A DNA stretch of 64,000 nucleotides from Amycolatopsis dendrobii (GTDB lineage: Bacteria > Actinomycetota > Actinomycetes > Mycobacteriales > Pseudonocardiaceae), in the NCBI RefSeq assembly GCF_014145675.1, contig NZ_JACGZW010000001.1, positions 248,001 to 312,000 of the forward strand, written 5' to 3'. The notes under the pieces are model-generated. The model made no database searches and was not told the DNA's origin. It saw nothing but the letters and a program-made list of their open reading frames with translations. Made by a program: the position numbers and the translations under genes. Positions 1 through 8,418 of this stretch are shown here, piece by piece; positions within the stretch are counted from its first letter, which is position 1, and the number at the start of each line of letters is the position of its first letter.

Positions 1-1
1 C

Positions 2-265
2 GACCCCCGCTGGTACCCGGAGCCGCACGAGTTCCGGCCGGAGCGGTGGCTGACCGGAGCCGACCGCCCGCGCGGGGCCTACTTCCCGTTCGGGCTGGGG
101 CCGCGGGCGTGCATCGGCGCGGCGCTCGCGACTGCCGAGGCGGTGGCCGCGGTGACGTGCCTGTGCGCGCGGTTCCGCCTTCTGCCAGGCGACGCTGTCG
201 TGCGGCCGCGTCCCGCCCTCTCGTTGCAGCCGGAGGGCTTGCGCCTGCGGGTGGCGGTCCGGTGA
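2..265 (+). CDS. Cytochrome P450, C-terminal fragment (5' end outside window)
   Basis: Haem-thiolate monooxygenase; only the last 87 codons lie in the window. The reading frame is open from base 2 and carries the FRPERW segment followed by the haem-binding loop [12 protein letters not shown], with the cysteine that ligates the iron. The natural start is upstream of the window. The stop at 263-265 is followed 43 bases later by a glycosyltransferase start, so the two genes probably share a transcript and may decorate the same small molecule. The substrate cannot be told from this fragment. Confidence 0.9.
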   Translation, partial: DPRWYPEPHEFRPERWLTGADRPRGAYFPFGLGPRACIGAALATAEAVAAVTCLCARFRLLPGDAVVRPRPALSLQPEGLRLRVAVR

Positions 266-308
266 CGGGGCCGCGCTCGATCGCCGCGCTGTCCGGCAGG
301 GCGTCCTG

Positions 309-1340
309 ATGCGGCTCTTGGTCACCGCGTGCCCCGCTGCCAGCCATTTCCGGCCGCTGGTGCCGTTCGCTCGCGCGGCCCGCGCCGCCGGGCACGACGT
401 GCTGGTCGCGATCGGCGGCGGGTATGCCGCACAAGCGAGCGCCTGCGGGCTGCCCGTGCACCCGGTAGGCGGCGACGTCAGCCTGCTGTCCGTTCCCGGC
501 GGCCCCGGCCGTTCCGGCTGGGCCAGAATGCTCGAGCTGGCCGAACGCACCGCGCCCGACTTGCTCGCGCTCGCCCGGACCTGGCGGCCGGACGCCGTGG
601 TGCGCACCCCGCCGGAGTTCGCCGGCGCGCTGGCCGCGCGAGCGATCGGCGCGAGGCTGCTGGAGCACTCGTTCGGCCTGGTCATGCCCCGCGCCCGGCT
701 GCTCGCCGCCGAGCGTGAACTCGCCGCGCTGTCCGAAATCCACGGCGTCCGTCCCCGGCTGCCCGAACCGGACGCGCTGATCGACCTGTGCCCGCCGTCG
801 GCGCGCCCCGCCCGCTTGCCCGCGGGGATTCCGCTGCGCTTCCAGCCCTGCCGCGGAGAACCGGCGGCCGGACCGCGGGAAGCCGATCTTTGCCTGACGC
901 TGGGCACGATCCTGCCCAGGCTGGGCCGCACCGAGGTCGTGCCGCCCGTGCTGGCCGCGGCACGAGACCTCGGTCTGCGCACGGTGATCCTCGGCATGGC
1001 TGTGCCCGGAACGCTTTCCCTGGAATGGGCTCCGCTGGACACCGTCCGGTGCCGGGTGCTGGCACACCACGGCGGGTCGGGCACGACGTTCAGCGCGCTG
1101 GCGGCCGGTGTGCCGCAACTGGTCATGCCACACCTGACCGACCAGCCGGACAACGCCGCGTTGGTGGAATCCGCCGGGGCGGGCATGGCGCTGGAACCTT
1201 CGCGAGTCACCCGTACCTCGGCGCGCGAAGCCCTCGCCCGGTTGCTGTCCCCGGGCGCGGCCGCGGCGGCGGGCAGACTGCGCGCGGAAATCTCCGCGAT
1301 GCCCTCGCCCGCCGACGTCGTCCGCGATCTCCTCGGTTGA
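309..1340 (+). CDS. GT1/MGT-family glycosyltransferase (macrolide/polyketide type)
   Basis: Transfers a sugar from an activated nucleotide donor to a small-molecule acceptor; probably cytoplasmic. The N-terminal acceptor domain opens with MRLLVTACPAASHFRPLVPF, typical of GT-B natural-product glycosyltransferases. The C-terminal donor domain has the motif HHGGSGTTFSALAAGVPQLV and a following DQPDNA segment. At 343 residues it is somewhat shorter than the roughly 390-420 usual for this family, with a shortened linker before the donor motif. A short frame from GTG 262 ends at TGA 307-309, sharing one base with this ATG, which may couple translation to the P450 upstream. It converges on the TetR gene with a 12-base gap. 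Confidence 0.85.
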   Translation: MRLLVTACPAASHFRPLVPFARAARAAGHDVLVAIGGGYAAQASACGLPVHPVGGDVSLLSVPGGPGRSGWARMLELAERTAPDLLALARTWRPDAVVRTPPEFAGALAARAIGARLLEHSFGLVMPRARLLAAERELAALSEIHGVRPRLPEPDALIDLCPPSARPARLPAGIPLRFQPCRGEPAAGPREADLCLTLGTILPRLGRTEVVPPVLAAARDLGLRTVILGMAVPGTLSLEWAPLDTVRCRVLAHHGGSGTTFSALAAGVPQLVMPHLTDQPDNAALVESAGAGMALEPSRVTRTSAREALARLLSPGAAAAAGRLRAEISAMPSPADVVRDLLG

Positions 1341-1352
1341 AACTCGCGGTCC

Positions 1353-1907
1353 CTAACCGGCCCGCAGCCCGGCGAGGGCGAACTCGAATACCCGCTCCCG
1401 CTGGGCCTCGTCGACGTATTCGACCGCCGTGATCCCGGAAATCATGCGCAGGACGTCGTCGATCGACGATTCCGGCCGTGCGGCCCCCGCCTCCTGCGCG
1501 CGCACCAGCAGCGGACCGCCTGCCTCGCGCATCGCCCTGCGGCAGGCCTGGAAGCCGTCGGTGGTGCGGTTGAGCGATTCGGCGAAGGCCAGCTTCGTGC
1601 CGATGTACTCGACGAAACGCCGGAGCCACGCCGCGAACGCGTCCCACGGTTCGAGGTCTGCGACGTCGCCCGCGGCCCGGCACAGCGCCTCGACCGCCTC
1701 GCGGTTCACCTCTTCGACCAGGTCCTCGCGGGTGGGGAAGTTCCGGTAGAGCGTCGCGATGCTCACCCCGGCCCGGCGCGCCACGTCCTCCAGCGAGGTC
1801 TGCGCCCGCTGCTCCTCGAAGGCCTCCCGGGCGGCCGCGACCAGCGCGTCGAAGTTGCGCCGCGCGTCGGCGCGCTTGGGCCGCCTGCTCGGCAGTTCCG
1901 GTTCCAT
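1353..1907 (-). CDS. TetR/AcrR-family transcriptional regulator
   Basis: DNA-binding repressor, probably acting on itself and on the divergent SDR gene. The helix-turn-helix is clear near the N-terminus (TSLEDVARRAGVSIATLYRNF), followed by a helical ligand-binding domain. The ATG at 1907 is preferred because GGGAGA lies just upstream. A TTG seven codons earlier would also be in frame but falls inside the operator palindrome. Product length from ATG 1907 is 184 residues, normal for the family. The effector is unknown. Confidence 0.88.
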   Translation of the reverse strand: MEPELPSRRPKRADARRNFDALVAAAREAFEEQRAQTSLEDVARRAGVSIATLYRNFPTREDLVEEVNREAVEALCRAAGDVADLEPWDAFAAWLRRFVEYIGTKLAFAESLNRTTDGFQACRRAMREAGGPLLVRAQEAGAARPESSIDDVLRMISGITAVEYVDEAQRERVFEFALAGLRAG

Positions 1908-1921
1908 CCCGTCTCCCGCGT

Positions 1922-1952
1922 TTGACAACCGTAGGAGACCTACGGTTAAAGT
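1922..1952 (+). promoter_or_regulatory. SDR promoter with perfect palindromic TetR operator
   Basis: A TTGACA hexamer (1922-1927) is followed by TAAAGT at 1947-1952 (19-base spacer). Between them lies a perfect 9-base inverted repeat, AACCGTAGG (1927-1935), AGA, CCTACGGTT (1939-1947). The palindrome fills the promoter spacer, so a bound TetR dimer would block RNA polymerase. It also lies 20 bases upstream of the TetR ATG, so autoregulation is likely. The motif is seen directly; the assignment to the neighbouring TetR is inference. Confidence 0.7.
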
Positions 1953-2008
1953 GTAGGGGTACTTTCACTTCTCATCGTACGTGCTTCGCGCACGGAAGGG
2001 CGGAGAAC

Positions 2009-2740
2009 ATGTCCGCGGAAACCATCGCGCTGGTCACCGGAGCGAACAAGGGCGTCGGCCTCGCCACCGCCCGCCAGCTGGCCGAACGCGGCCTGACCGT
2101 GCTGCTCGGGTCGCGCGACGCCGAGAGGGGAGCGAGCGCCGCGAAGGAGCTCGCCGAGGACGGCCTCTCCGTGCGGCCAGTACGCATCGACATCACCGAC
2201 GACGCTTCAGTCAACGACGCCGCCGCATTGGTAGAGCGGGACTACGGACGGCTCGACGTGCTGGTCAACAACGCGGGCATGCTCATCCGCAAACCGGCGG
2301 TGGAGGTCACGGCCGACGACATGCGCCCGGAGTTCGAGACCAACGTTTTCGGGCTCGTGCGGGTGATCCACGCGATGCTGCCCCTGTTGCGACGTTCGCG
2401 TTCGGCCCGGATCGTGAACGTCGCGAGCGATTCGGCGATGTTCGCCAAGACCACCGAAAAGGGCTCGATGTTCGCGCGGTCGCACGAGTCCTTCGCGTAC
2501 TCCGCGACCAAGACCGCGGTGAACATGCTGACGGTCAAGTACGCCAACGCGTTCCTCGACGATCCGGAGCTCGCGCACATCAAGATCAACTCGGTGACTC
2601 CCGGCTATGTGGCGACGGACTTGAACAACTTCAACGGTGTCCGCACCACCGAGGAAGGCGCGCGGGCGTCGGTGCACTGGGCAACGGCGGGCGCCGAAAC
2701 AGGCGGCTTCTTCGACGACGAGGGCCGGGTGGCCTGGTAG
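2009..2740 (+). CDS. Short-chain dehydrogenase/reductase
   Basis: NAD(P)-dependent oxidoreductase, 243 residues, cytoplasmic. It has the Rossmann glycine motif TGANKGVG (residues 10-17), NNAG (87-90), a serine in NVASDS (about 140) and the catalytic YSATK (Tyr164, Lys168). ATG 2009 is preceded by GGAAGGGCGGAG. The closest general type is the carbonyl reductase-like classical SDRs. It is divergent from a TetR gene with a shared operator, a common arrangement for inducible detoxifying reductases. The substrate is unknown. Confidence 0.88.
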   Translation: MSAETIALVTGANKGVGLATARQLAERGLTVLLGSRDAERGASAAKELAEDGLSVRPVRIDITDDASVNDAAALVERDYGRLDVLVNNAGMLIRKPAVEVTADDMRPEFETNVFGLVRVIHAMLPLLRRSRSARIVNVASDSAMFAKTTEKGSMFARSHESFAYSATKTAVNMLTVKYANAFLDDPELAHIKINSVTPGYVATDLNNFNGVRTTEEGARASVHWATAGAETGGFFDDEGRVAW

Positions 2741-2827
2741 GTCCCGGGACCGCTCCCGCCGCGTCCTGGCACGGTCGGCGCCGATGACCGCCTTGCCGGT
2801 CGAGTCCACTCAGGAGCGGAGCATGTC

Positions 2828-3352
2828 GTGTCAGGACACCGTCGGCGCAGTTCACCGCAGGACAGCCGTGCACCGCGCGGAATGCGCTTCCTCGCCGCGA
2901 TCGGGTTGTGCGTGCTGACAGCTTGCGGTTCGACGCCACCCGCACCGCGGCCGAGCTCCAGCAGCCCGGTGGGCGCCCCGCCGCCGTCGGCGTCCTCCTC
3001 CGCGCCCGCACCGGAGGAGTCCGGCCCGATGCCGCCTCCCGTCAAAGCGGACCGGAAATACCTGCCGAGCTGGATGCGAGGCATGGCCGGCGACCCGGAC
3101 GACATGGCGGCGAAAGCCCATGCCGCGCTGGGCATGGCCGGGGTGCAAAGCGACCTGGTCCGGCACGGGATGCGGGCTCTGCAGGAACTGCCGTACTTCC
3201 CGCAGCGAGTGGTCCGGCAGTGCACCGCGCTCAACGCACGCCTCCCCGACCCCGACGGCGAGGCGGTGCAGAGTTTCAGCACTCCGCGACACCCGGTGAG
3301 CAGGGCCGAGGGCGCGCGGATCAACGAGGTCATCCGCAGGGCCTGCGCCTGA
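2828..3352 (+). CDS. Putative secreted lipoprotein
   Basis: Small exported protein of unknown function. An N-terminal hydrophobic segment ends in LCVLTACGS, a lipobox whose Cys would be lipidated. It is followed by a Pro/Ser/Ala-rich linker typical of actinobacterial lipoproteins and a roughly 100-residue helical-looking C-terminal domain. GTG 2828 has the better ribosome-binding site (AGGAGCGGAG, from 2812). ATG 2882 would give a more ordinary signal peptide and is an alternative start. The C-terminal domain was not recognised. A hairpin follows directly. Confidence 0.65.
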   Translation: MSGHRRRSSPQDSRAPRGMRFLAAIGLCVLTACGSTPPAPRPSSSSPVGAPPPSASSSAPAPEESGPMPPPVKADRKYLPSWMRGMAGDPDDMAAKAHAALGMAGVQSDLVRHGMRALQELPYFPQRVVRQCTALNARLPDPDGEAVQSFSTPRHPVSRAEGARINEVIRRACA

Positions 3353-3361
3353 CGTCCGGAA

Positions 3362-3410
3362 GCGAGGCGGCTCAGGCGGATGCTGCGCATCGACGGCGGC
3401 TGAGCCTCGC
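3362..3410 (+). terminator. Bulged hairpin after the lipoprotein gene
   Basis: GCGAGG (3362-3367) and CTCAG (3371-3375) pair with CTGAG (3400-3404) and CCTCGC (3405-3410), leaving a three-base bulge. It begins 10 bases after the lipoprotein stop. There is no T-run, as is common in high-GC actinomycetes. Confidence 0.4.
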
Positions 3411-3518
3411 CGCTCGCGCCGCTGACATCGCCGGCCCGGTCGGAGGTCGCCGCTGACTCGCTTGCCTGGCAAGGGAAACGGCTTCTCCTCGCACGAGCTG
3501 CGCTCCGGGCCGTCCCGC

Positions 3519-3908
3519 CTATGCGAAGAGCTTCGTGAGCCGATCGAGCTCGCCGGCGAACTTCCCGACGTCAAGCGGGTCGCCCCACCCGGGCGCCTCC
3601 TGGACGAGGAGGTCGTCGCCGTCCCCATAGGCGAAGTCCGCCCAACCGCCGGTGAAGAGCACGATGCTTCCCCGCTGCGGGCCTTTGGCGAGCTCGACGC
3701 CGATCGAGTCAGCGTCGACGACCGCCGCGCGGCCGGTCTTGAACGGGTGCGGCCATTCCTCGCCCCGATCCCGCCAGGTCGTCTCGCCCGCGGCGATGCC
3801 GAGACCCTGCCAGACACCGCGCCGCCGGTCGATCTCCCGCACGGCTGCGTCCAGGTCGACGACGTTGTCCACGGAGGGAGTCTGGCAGCGGTGGCGGGCG
3901 GAGCGCAC
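3519..3908 (-). CDS. Hypothetical protein, about 129 aa
   Basis: No family was recognised. The product is small, acidic and apparently soluble, rich in Trp, Gly and Asp. It has a segment reading VLFTGGWADFAYGDGDD and a C-terminal helix (GKFAGELDRLTKLFA). The fold may resemble small immunity-type or SUKH-like proteins, but this is only an impression. The start is a GTG at 3908; a later GTG at SVDNVV is possible. It lies 19 bases downstream of, and on the same strand as, the alpha/beta hydrolase, so co-transcription is likely. Confidence 0.6.
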   Translation of the reverse strand: MRSARHRCQTPSVDNVVDLDAAVREIDRRRGVWQGLGIAAGETTWRDRGEEWPHPFKTGRAAVVDADSIGVELAKGPQRGSIVLFTGGWADFAYGDGDDLLVQEAPGWGDPLDVGKFAGELDRLTKLFA

Positions 3909-3927
3909 CTGGTTTCGCGGAGCGCGC

Positions 3928-4803
3928 TCACAGGTGCTTGCCGAAGAACTCGGCCAGCTTCTCCGCCGCCGCGCCGACCGCCGCCGGCCGGTCGTAAAGG
4001 TCTACATGGGACGCTCCGGGGACCCGGAACATCTCCTTCGGGCCGGTCGCCCGCTGGAACGCCTCGATGCTCATCCACGCGGTCTCGGCGCGGTCGCCCA
4101 CGATCGTCAGCAGCGGCCGCGGGCCGAGCAGGGAGAGCGGCGCGAACGCGTCGAAGAACGCGAGCCGGTCGATGCTGTTCCAAGTCAGCGTCTTGGCGGA
4201 GCGGGGGTGCGCGCCGCGCGGGGTGCGGTAGTACTCCCAGCCCTCGTAGGCGTGCTGGCCCGCGGCACGGGCTTCCAGTTCGTTCGCCGCGAAGACCGGC
4301 AGGCCGCCGGGAGCGGTGCGGGAAGCGGTCAGCATCGCGTCGAACACCGCCGGGTCCTGGGTTCCGTCGGCGCCAAGGCGCAGCTGGCGGGACACGTCGG
4401 CGGCGCTGACCGTGGCGACGGCGCGCACTCGGCGGTCGGTGGACGCGGCGGTCAGCGAGTAGCCGCCGGACGCGCAGATGCCGAGCAAACCGATCCGGGC
4501 GGGGTCGATGTCCTCGCGTCCGGTCAGGTAGCTGACGGCGGCTTTGAAGTCTTCGACTCGTTGAGCGGGGTCTTCGAGTCCGCGCGGCAGGCCTTCGCTT
4601 TCGCCCTGGTAAGCGGCGTCGAAGGCGAGGGCGGCGTAGCCGTGGGCGGCCATCAGCTCGGCGTACGAGCCCGCGGTCTGCTCCTTGACGCCGGTGCCCG
4701 GGTGCCCGACGACCAGCGCGGGACGCGGGCCGGGGGCGTCCGGGAGATAGAGGTGGGCGGCGATGCGGAGGTTGTTGCTGGGGAAGGAGACGTCGTTTCG
4801 CAT
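3928..4803 (-). CDS. Alpha/beta hydrolase (DLH/YcjY-like)
   Basis: Predicted esterase-like hydrolase, 291 residues, cytoplasmic. It has the oxyanion segment VVGHPGTG (near 32-38), a nucleophile elbow GICASGG with Cys110 at the usual Ser position, a later acidic VGDRAE segment and a C-terminal GASHVDLYDRP histidine. A Cys nucleophile is known from dienelactone hydrolases and occurs in YcjY-like proteins. It is transcribed divergently from the XRE/MmyB regulator across a 100-base gap, an arrangement in which the regulator usually controls the enzyme. The substrate is unknown. Confidence 0.85.
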   Translation of the reverse strand: MRNDVSFPSNNLRIAAHLYLPDAPGPRPALVVGHPGTGVKEQTAGSYAELMAAHGYAALAFDAAYQGESEGLPRGLEDPAQRVEDFKAAVSYLTGREDIDPARIGLLGICASGGYSLTAASTDRRVRAVATVSAADVSRQLRLGADGTQDPAVFDAMLTASRTAPGGLPVFAANELEARAAGQHAYEGWEYYRTPRGAHPRSAKTLTWNSIDRLAFFDAFAPLSLLGPRPLLTIVGDRAETAWMSIEAFQRATGPKEMFRVPGASHVDLYDRPAAVGAAAEKLAEFFGKHL

Positions 4804-4903
4804 GCCTCCAGCTTCGGCGCGGTCCAGAGCCGCGACCAGGGACAGTGCTGCCTATGCGGCCCAGTACCAGGCACGCGGTCCGGCCGCCCGGCACACTGGT
4901 GGC

Positions 4904-5716
4904 ATGGCAAGCGAACTGGGCGACTTCCTGCGCGCCCGCCGGGCGGCGCTCGACCCGCGGCAGGCCGGGTACCCGGACGACGGACGGCGGCGGCGCGTCC
5001 CCGGGTTGCGCCGCGAGGAACTGGCTCAGCTCGCCCACCTCAGCATCGACTACGTCGTGCGGCTCGAACAGGGCCGCACGAACCGCGTTTCCCGGTCGGT
5101 GCTCGACGCGCTCGCCGATGCCCTAAAACTGGCGCCGGACGAACGCGCGTACCTCTTCACGGTCGCCGACGTCGCGCCGGTCTCGCCGCGGCCTGCTGTC
5201 CGGCCCGAGGTCGCGCCCCGGCTGCGGCAGTTGCTGGACACGATGCGCGACGTTCCGGCGATGGTGCTGCACCGCCGGATGGACGTGCTGGCCTGGAACC
5301 GCGGGAGCGCCGCGTTGCTCACCGATTTCGGGAAATTGCCGGCGGCAGAAAGGAATCTGATCCGGCTGACCTTTGCGGACGAATCGTTCCGGTCGCTGTA
5401 CGCGGACTGGCCGCGGGCCGCGCGCGAGTGCGTTTCGGTGCTGCGGATGGAAGCCGGCCGGACGCCGGACGATCCGGCGTTGAGCGCGCTGGTCGGCGAG
5501 CTGAGCGTGCTGGACCCGGATTTCCGGCGGTGGTGGGCGGATCACCGGGTGCGCGGGCCGCGAGCGCTGTCGAAGGTCTATCGGCATCCGGTGGCCGGGA
5601 AGCTCGAACTCGACGTTCAGCAGTTCACCGTGGACACTCATCCGGAGCAGCTGCTGGTGGTCTATACCGCGGAACCGGGTTCGCCGAGCGCCTGTCGCCT
5701 TCGGCAACTGTGGTGA
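4904..5716 (+). CDS. XRE-family regulator with MmyB-like ligand-binding domain
   Basis: Transcriptional regulator of 270 residues. The N-terminal helix-turn-helix (about residues 27-80) contains LRREELAQLAHLSIDYVVRLEQ. The remainder matches the MmyB-like domain of actinobacteria (VPAMVLHRRMDVLAWNRGSA, then a Trp-rich region and PVAGKLELD). This domain is known from MmyB-type regulators to bind small hydrophobic ligands. ATG 4904 begins MASELGDFLRARR, the conserved family start. It probably controls the divergent hydrolase. Confidence 0.9.
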   Translation: MASELGDFLRARRAALDPRQAGYPDDGRRRRVPGLRREELAQLAHLSIDYVVRLEQGRTNRVSRSVLDALADALKLAPDERAYLFTVADVAPVSPRPAVRPEVAPRLRQLLDTMRDVPAMVLHRRMDVLAWNRGSAALLTDFGKLPAAERNLIRLTFADESFRSLYADWPRAARECVSVLRMEAGRTPDDPALSALVGELSVLDPDFRRWWADHRVRGPRALSKVYRHPVAGKLELDVQQFTVDTHPEQLLVVYTAEPGSPSACRLRQLW

Positions 5717-5785
5717 CGGAATCCTGACCCGCGGCACGGCTGCGCCGAAGGGGCGGGACGTTTCGCGGAAGAACCAGCGCAGCGG

Positions 5786-6193
5786 GTGAACCGGGCGCGT
5801 GCGCACTGGACGAGGAGGACTTGTCGTCTTCTCCCGAACTGGCTTTCTCCGCCATTCCCGGGCTGCGGGGGTGCGCGCTCTGAATCGGGAAACCAGACCA
5901 TCGCCGTCGAGGCCAGCCTGAACGGCAAGATCAAGGCGGTGCACACCTCGCCGGCGGCACCGCCGGTCGGTGTTCTCGGGGTGGACCTGCCGATCACGAT
6001 GACGCCCTCGAACGCGTACAACGTTTTGACCGCCGCGGGCATCGTCCAGCCGTTCCAGTACATCCTGCTCCACAAGCCCTTGACGCCGCCGCCGTGGCAT
6101 CGCCGGTACCGCTTCTCCGCCACGAGCCCGGGCGGCTGCGGCTACTCGGTGAGTCTTGAAGACGGCGGAATCCAGGCGCATCCTTGTATTTGA
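5786..6193 (+). CDS. Hypothetical protein, possibly 5'-degraded
   Basis: From about 5890 to 6170 the frame has strongly coding-like, GC-rich third positions and reads as a plausible beta-rich domain (for example VGVLGVDLPITMTPSNAYNV). Upstream of that the translation is Arg/Pro-rich and unconvincing, with only a GTG start at 5786, so the true 5' end may be lost or frameshifted. FPGCGG near residue 25 could be a lipobox remnant. A 15-base-pair terminator-like stem 28 bases after the stop supports a rightward transcript. No family was recognised. Confidence 0.4.
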   Translation: MNRARAHWTRRTCRLLPNWLSPPFPGCGGARSESGNQTIAVEASLNGKIKAVHTSPAAPPVGVLGVDLPITMTPSNAYNVLTAAGIVQPFQYILLHKPLTPPPWHRRYRFSATSPGGCGYSVSLEDGGIQAHPCI

Positions 6194-6221
6194 CGCTGTA
6201 TTTGACGATCTGCGAACAACG

Positions 6222-6256
6222 GCGCGGGCCGGGAGCCGAGCGCTCCCGGCCCGCGC
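6222..6256 (+). terminator. Perfect 15-bp stem-loop terminator
   Basis: GCGCGGGCCGGGAGC (6222-6236) pairs perfectly with GCTCCCGGCCCGCGC (6242-6256) around a 5-base loop. It lies after the small hypothetical gene and 104 bases before the caspase gene, so it would insulate the operon from upstream transcription. Confidence 0.65.
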
Positions 6257-6323
6257 GGAGCAGGTGAACGGCCGGTGGGATCCACCGGAAACGCGGTGTA
6301 ACGGCAAGCAGTCCTGCCGCGAC

Positions 6324-6357
6324 CTTTCGGCAGAGACCAAGCCGCTGCCGAAAGAAG
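6324..6357 (+). promoter_or_regulatory. Inverted repeat overlapping the RBS of the caspase gene
   Basis: CTTTCGGCAG (6324-6333) pairs perfectly with CTGCCGAAAG (6345-6354), spacer 11 bases. The likely Shine-Dalgarno sequence GAAAGAAG (6350-6357) begins in the right arm, three bases before ATG 6361. The hairpin could hide the ribosome-binding site in the mRNA, or the repeat could be a protein operator. The repeat is seen directly; its function is inference. Confidence 0.5.
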
Positions 6358-6360
6358 CAC

Positions 6361-8418
6361 ATGCCTGCCGCCGAGCGAACTCATCCGGTTGCCGAACAGG
6401 CGGGTGCCGGGGCGGTCATGGTGCTTGCGGCACAACGGTTCGCGTCGCCGCTCCCGCCGGATGCAGAGCCGGAGCCCGGGCAGCAGGCGTGGGAGGACTT
6501 GCCCTTCGTCACCGCATTGCTGCCGCGGCTGCACCAGGCTTATCGAAAGCTCGCGTACGACGTGGAAATAGTCGAGAACCCCGTCCGGCGGACTGTTCTG
6601 GAGAAATGGGACGACGCGGTGACGAAGGGATTTCGCATCGTCCACGTCATTTCGCACGGTGCGACGTCGCTCGCGGACGCGGTGCGGTCACGATCGGCGG
6701 AAGACAGCGAGCAGTTGTGTTTCGTGCCCTCCTGCGGGCAGACGGGCAACGGGACCGACGTGGTCCAGTGGGTTCGCACCGCGCACCGGCGAGCCGAGCC
6801 GATGCTGTTCGTCGTCGATCTCTGCCGGGCCGGCCGCGCGGCCCGGATCGCGCAGCTGGCCCAGGTTCCCGACGACGAGCTGAACGCCTGGGTGGTCGCG
6901 GCGACCAGCCCCGCGGAACCCGCCTACGACGGCACATTCAGCGAGATCGTGGGAGAGGTGCTCGAACAGATCGCGGCGAACGGCCTCGACACCGACCCGT
7001 CGATCGAATTCGTCCGCTGGGACCGCCTGGTGTTCGTGATCCAGCAGCGCTTGACCGCGGCGGGCAGCACGCAGCGGATCCACGCCACGAAGATCGACCC
7101 GTCCCAGCCGCCTCCGGAACTGCCGTTCTTCCGCAACCCGAACTGGGTGTCCGACGAGCGCCGGGCGCGGGTGCAGGCGATCACGCCGCCGGTCCGGCCG
7201 TTCGTCGCCGATCTCGGTGCGGACCATTTCATCGACCGCGTCGGCGACCACTTCGTCGGGAGGCGGCAGCAGCTGGGCGATCTCGCCCCGTGGCTGGACG
7301 ATGTGACCGTCGGCGGCTTGAAGGTGGTGACCGGTGCGCCGGGGGCGGGCAAATCGGCTTTGCTCGGCGCGCTGGCGTGCGCGGGCCACCCCGAGATCGT
7401 CGCCGCGGTGCCGGACGTCCGGGCTTGCCTCGCCGCGCAGTGTCCTGAGGGCACCCCGTCCGCGAACGACGGGTTGGCGGCCATTCACGCCCGCGGGCGC
7501 GATCTCGACGCCGTTCTCGTCTCGCTGGCGGCGCAGTGGCGTCTCGACCCGGGCGAGGGCGCGCTGTCCGCGCGGGCGCTCGTCGCCGCTGTCCTGGACC
7601 TTGAAACGGTGCCTGCTCTGGTGTTCGACGCGCTTGACGAAGCCGACGATCCGGTGCACCTCCTCCGGGAACTCCTGCTTCCGCTGGTTCGGGCCGTCCG
7701 GGCGGACGGCGCCCCGGCGTGCCGCTTGCTGGTCGGGACCCGCCGGAGGCCGGACTTCGAACCATTGCTGAAGCAGGCGGGCGCGGCCGGCGCCGTGGTC
7801 GATCTCGACGACGTGCCGGAAGCGGAATTGCGCGCGGACCTCGAACAGCATCTTCTCCGCGTCCTGGCCGATCACACCGCTTACCGGGAACCTGCGCGCC
7901 GCCACGTGCGCGCCGTCCTGGCCCGCACCGTGGCGCGCACTCTCGCGGAGGATCCGCGGCGGCGTCGCGAGTGGGGACCCTTTCTGGTAGCCCGGATATT
8001 CAGCCGGTCGCTGGTGGCGCTCCAGCCGGCGACAGACGCCGTCAGCGCCGCCGTGCTCGGCGCGAGCGCCCCCCGGACGTTGCCCGACGTGCTCGAACTG
8101 GACCTTTCGCTGCATCCGGAGAAAGACGCTCTGCGGGCGGCCCTGGCAGCTGTCGCCTGGGCGAAGGGGCAGGGCTTTCCGACCGAGGCGGTCGCCGCGA
8201 TCGCACCCGCGTTCCATCGTTCGGTCACCGAGGACAACGTCCGGGAGTTGCTGGCCGCCGGCCGCTTCTACCTGCGCACGAGCGTCGAAGCGGACGGATC
8301 GGTGCTGTACCGGCTCTTCCACCAGGGGCTGGCCGACTATCTCAAGGCAACGCCATGGGGAAAGGAATCCGGACATGAAGATCCTGGGAGTCCACGGGAT
8401 CGGGAACTACCGTCCTGA
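6361..8418 (+). CDS. Caspase-like protease fused to STAND/NACHT-type NTPase
   Basis: Predicted signal-activated protease of 685 residues. Residues 1 to about 260 resemble a C14 caspase-like domain: the His of VHVISHGATS (His99) and the Cys of FVVDLCRAG (Cys155) are the expected dyad. A P-loop GAPGAGKS (325-332) and Walker B-like VFDALDEADD (about 421-430) mark the NTPase. The end contains FHQGLADYL, typical of the helical region after NACHT/STAND ATPases. Such proteins oligomerise on sensing a signal and activate the effector. It overlaps the next gene by 44 bases. No membrane segment is seen. Confidence 0.85.
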   Translation: MPAAERTHPVAEQAGAGAVMVLAAQRFASPLPPDAEPEPGQQAWEDLPFVTALLPRLHQAYRKLAYDVEIVENPVRRTVLEKWDDAVTKGFRIVHVISHGATSLADAVRSRSAEDSEQLCFVPSCGQTGNGTDVVQWVRTAHRRAEPMLFVVDLCRAGRAARIAQLAQVPDDELNAWVVAATSPAEPAYDGTFSEIVGEVLEQIAANGLDTDPSIEFVRWDRLVFVIQQRLTAAGSTQRIHATKIDPSQPPPELPFFRNPNWVSDERRARVQAITPPVRPFVADLGADHFIDRVGDHFVGRRQQLGDLAPWLDDVTVGGLKVVTGAPGAGKSALLGALACAGHPEIVAAVPDVRACLAAQCPEGTPSANDGLAAIHARGRDLDAVLVSLAAQWRLDPGEGALSARALVAAVLDLETVPALVFDALDEADDPVHLLRELLLPLVRAVRADGAPACRLLVGTRRRPDFEPLLKQAGAAGAVVDLDDVPEAELRADLEQHLLRVLADHTAYREPARRHVRAVLARTVARTLAEDPRRRREWGPFLVARIFSRSLVALQPATDAVSAAVLGASAPRTLPDVLELDLSLHPEKDALRAALAAVAWAKGQGFPTEAVAAIAPAFHRSVTEDNVRELLAAGRFYLRTSVEADGSVLYRLFHQGLADYLKATPWGKESGHEDPGSPRDRELPS

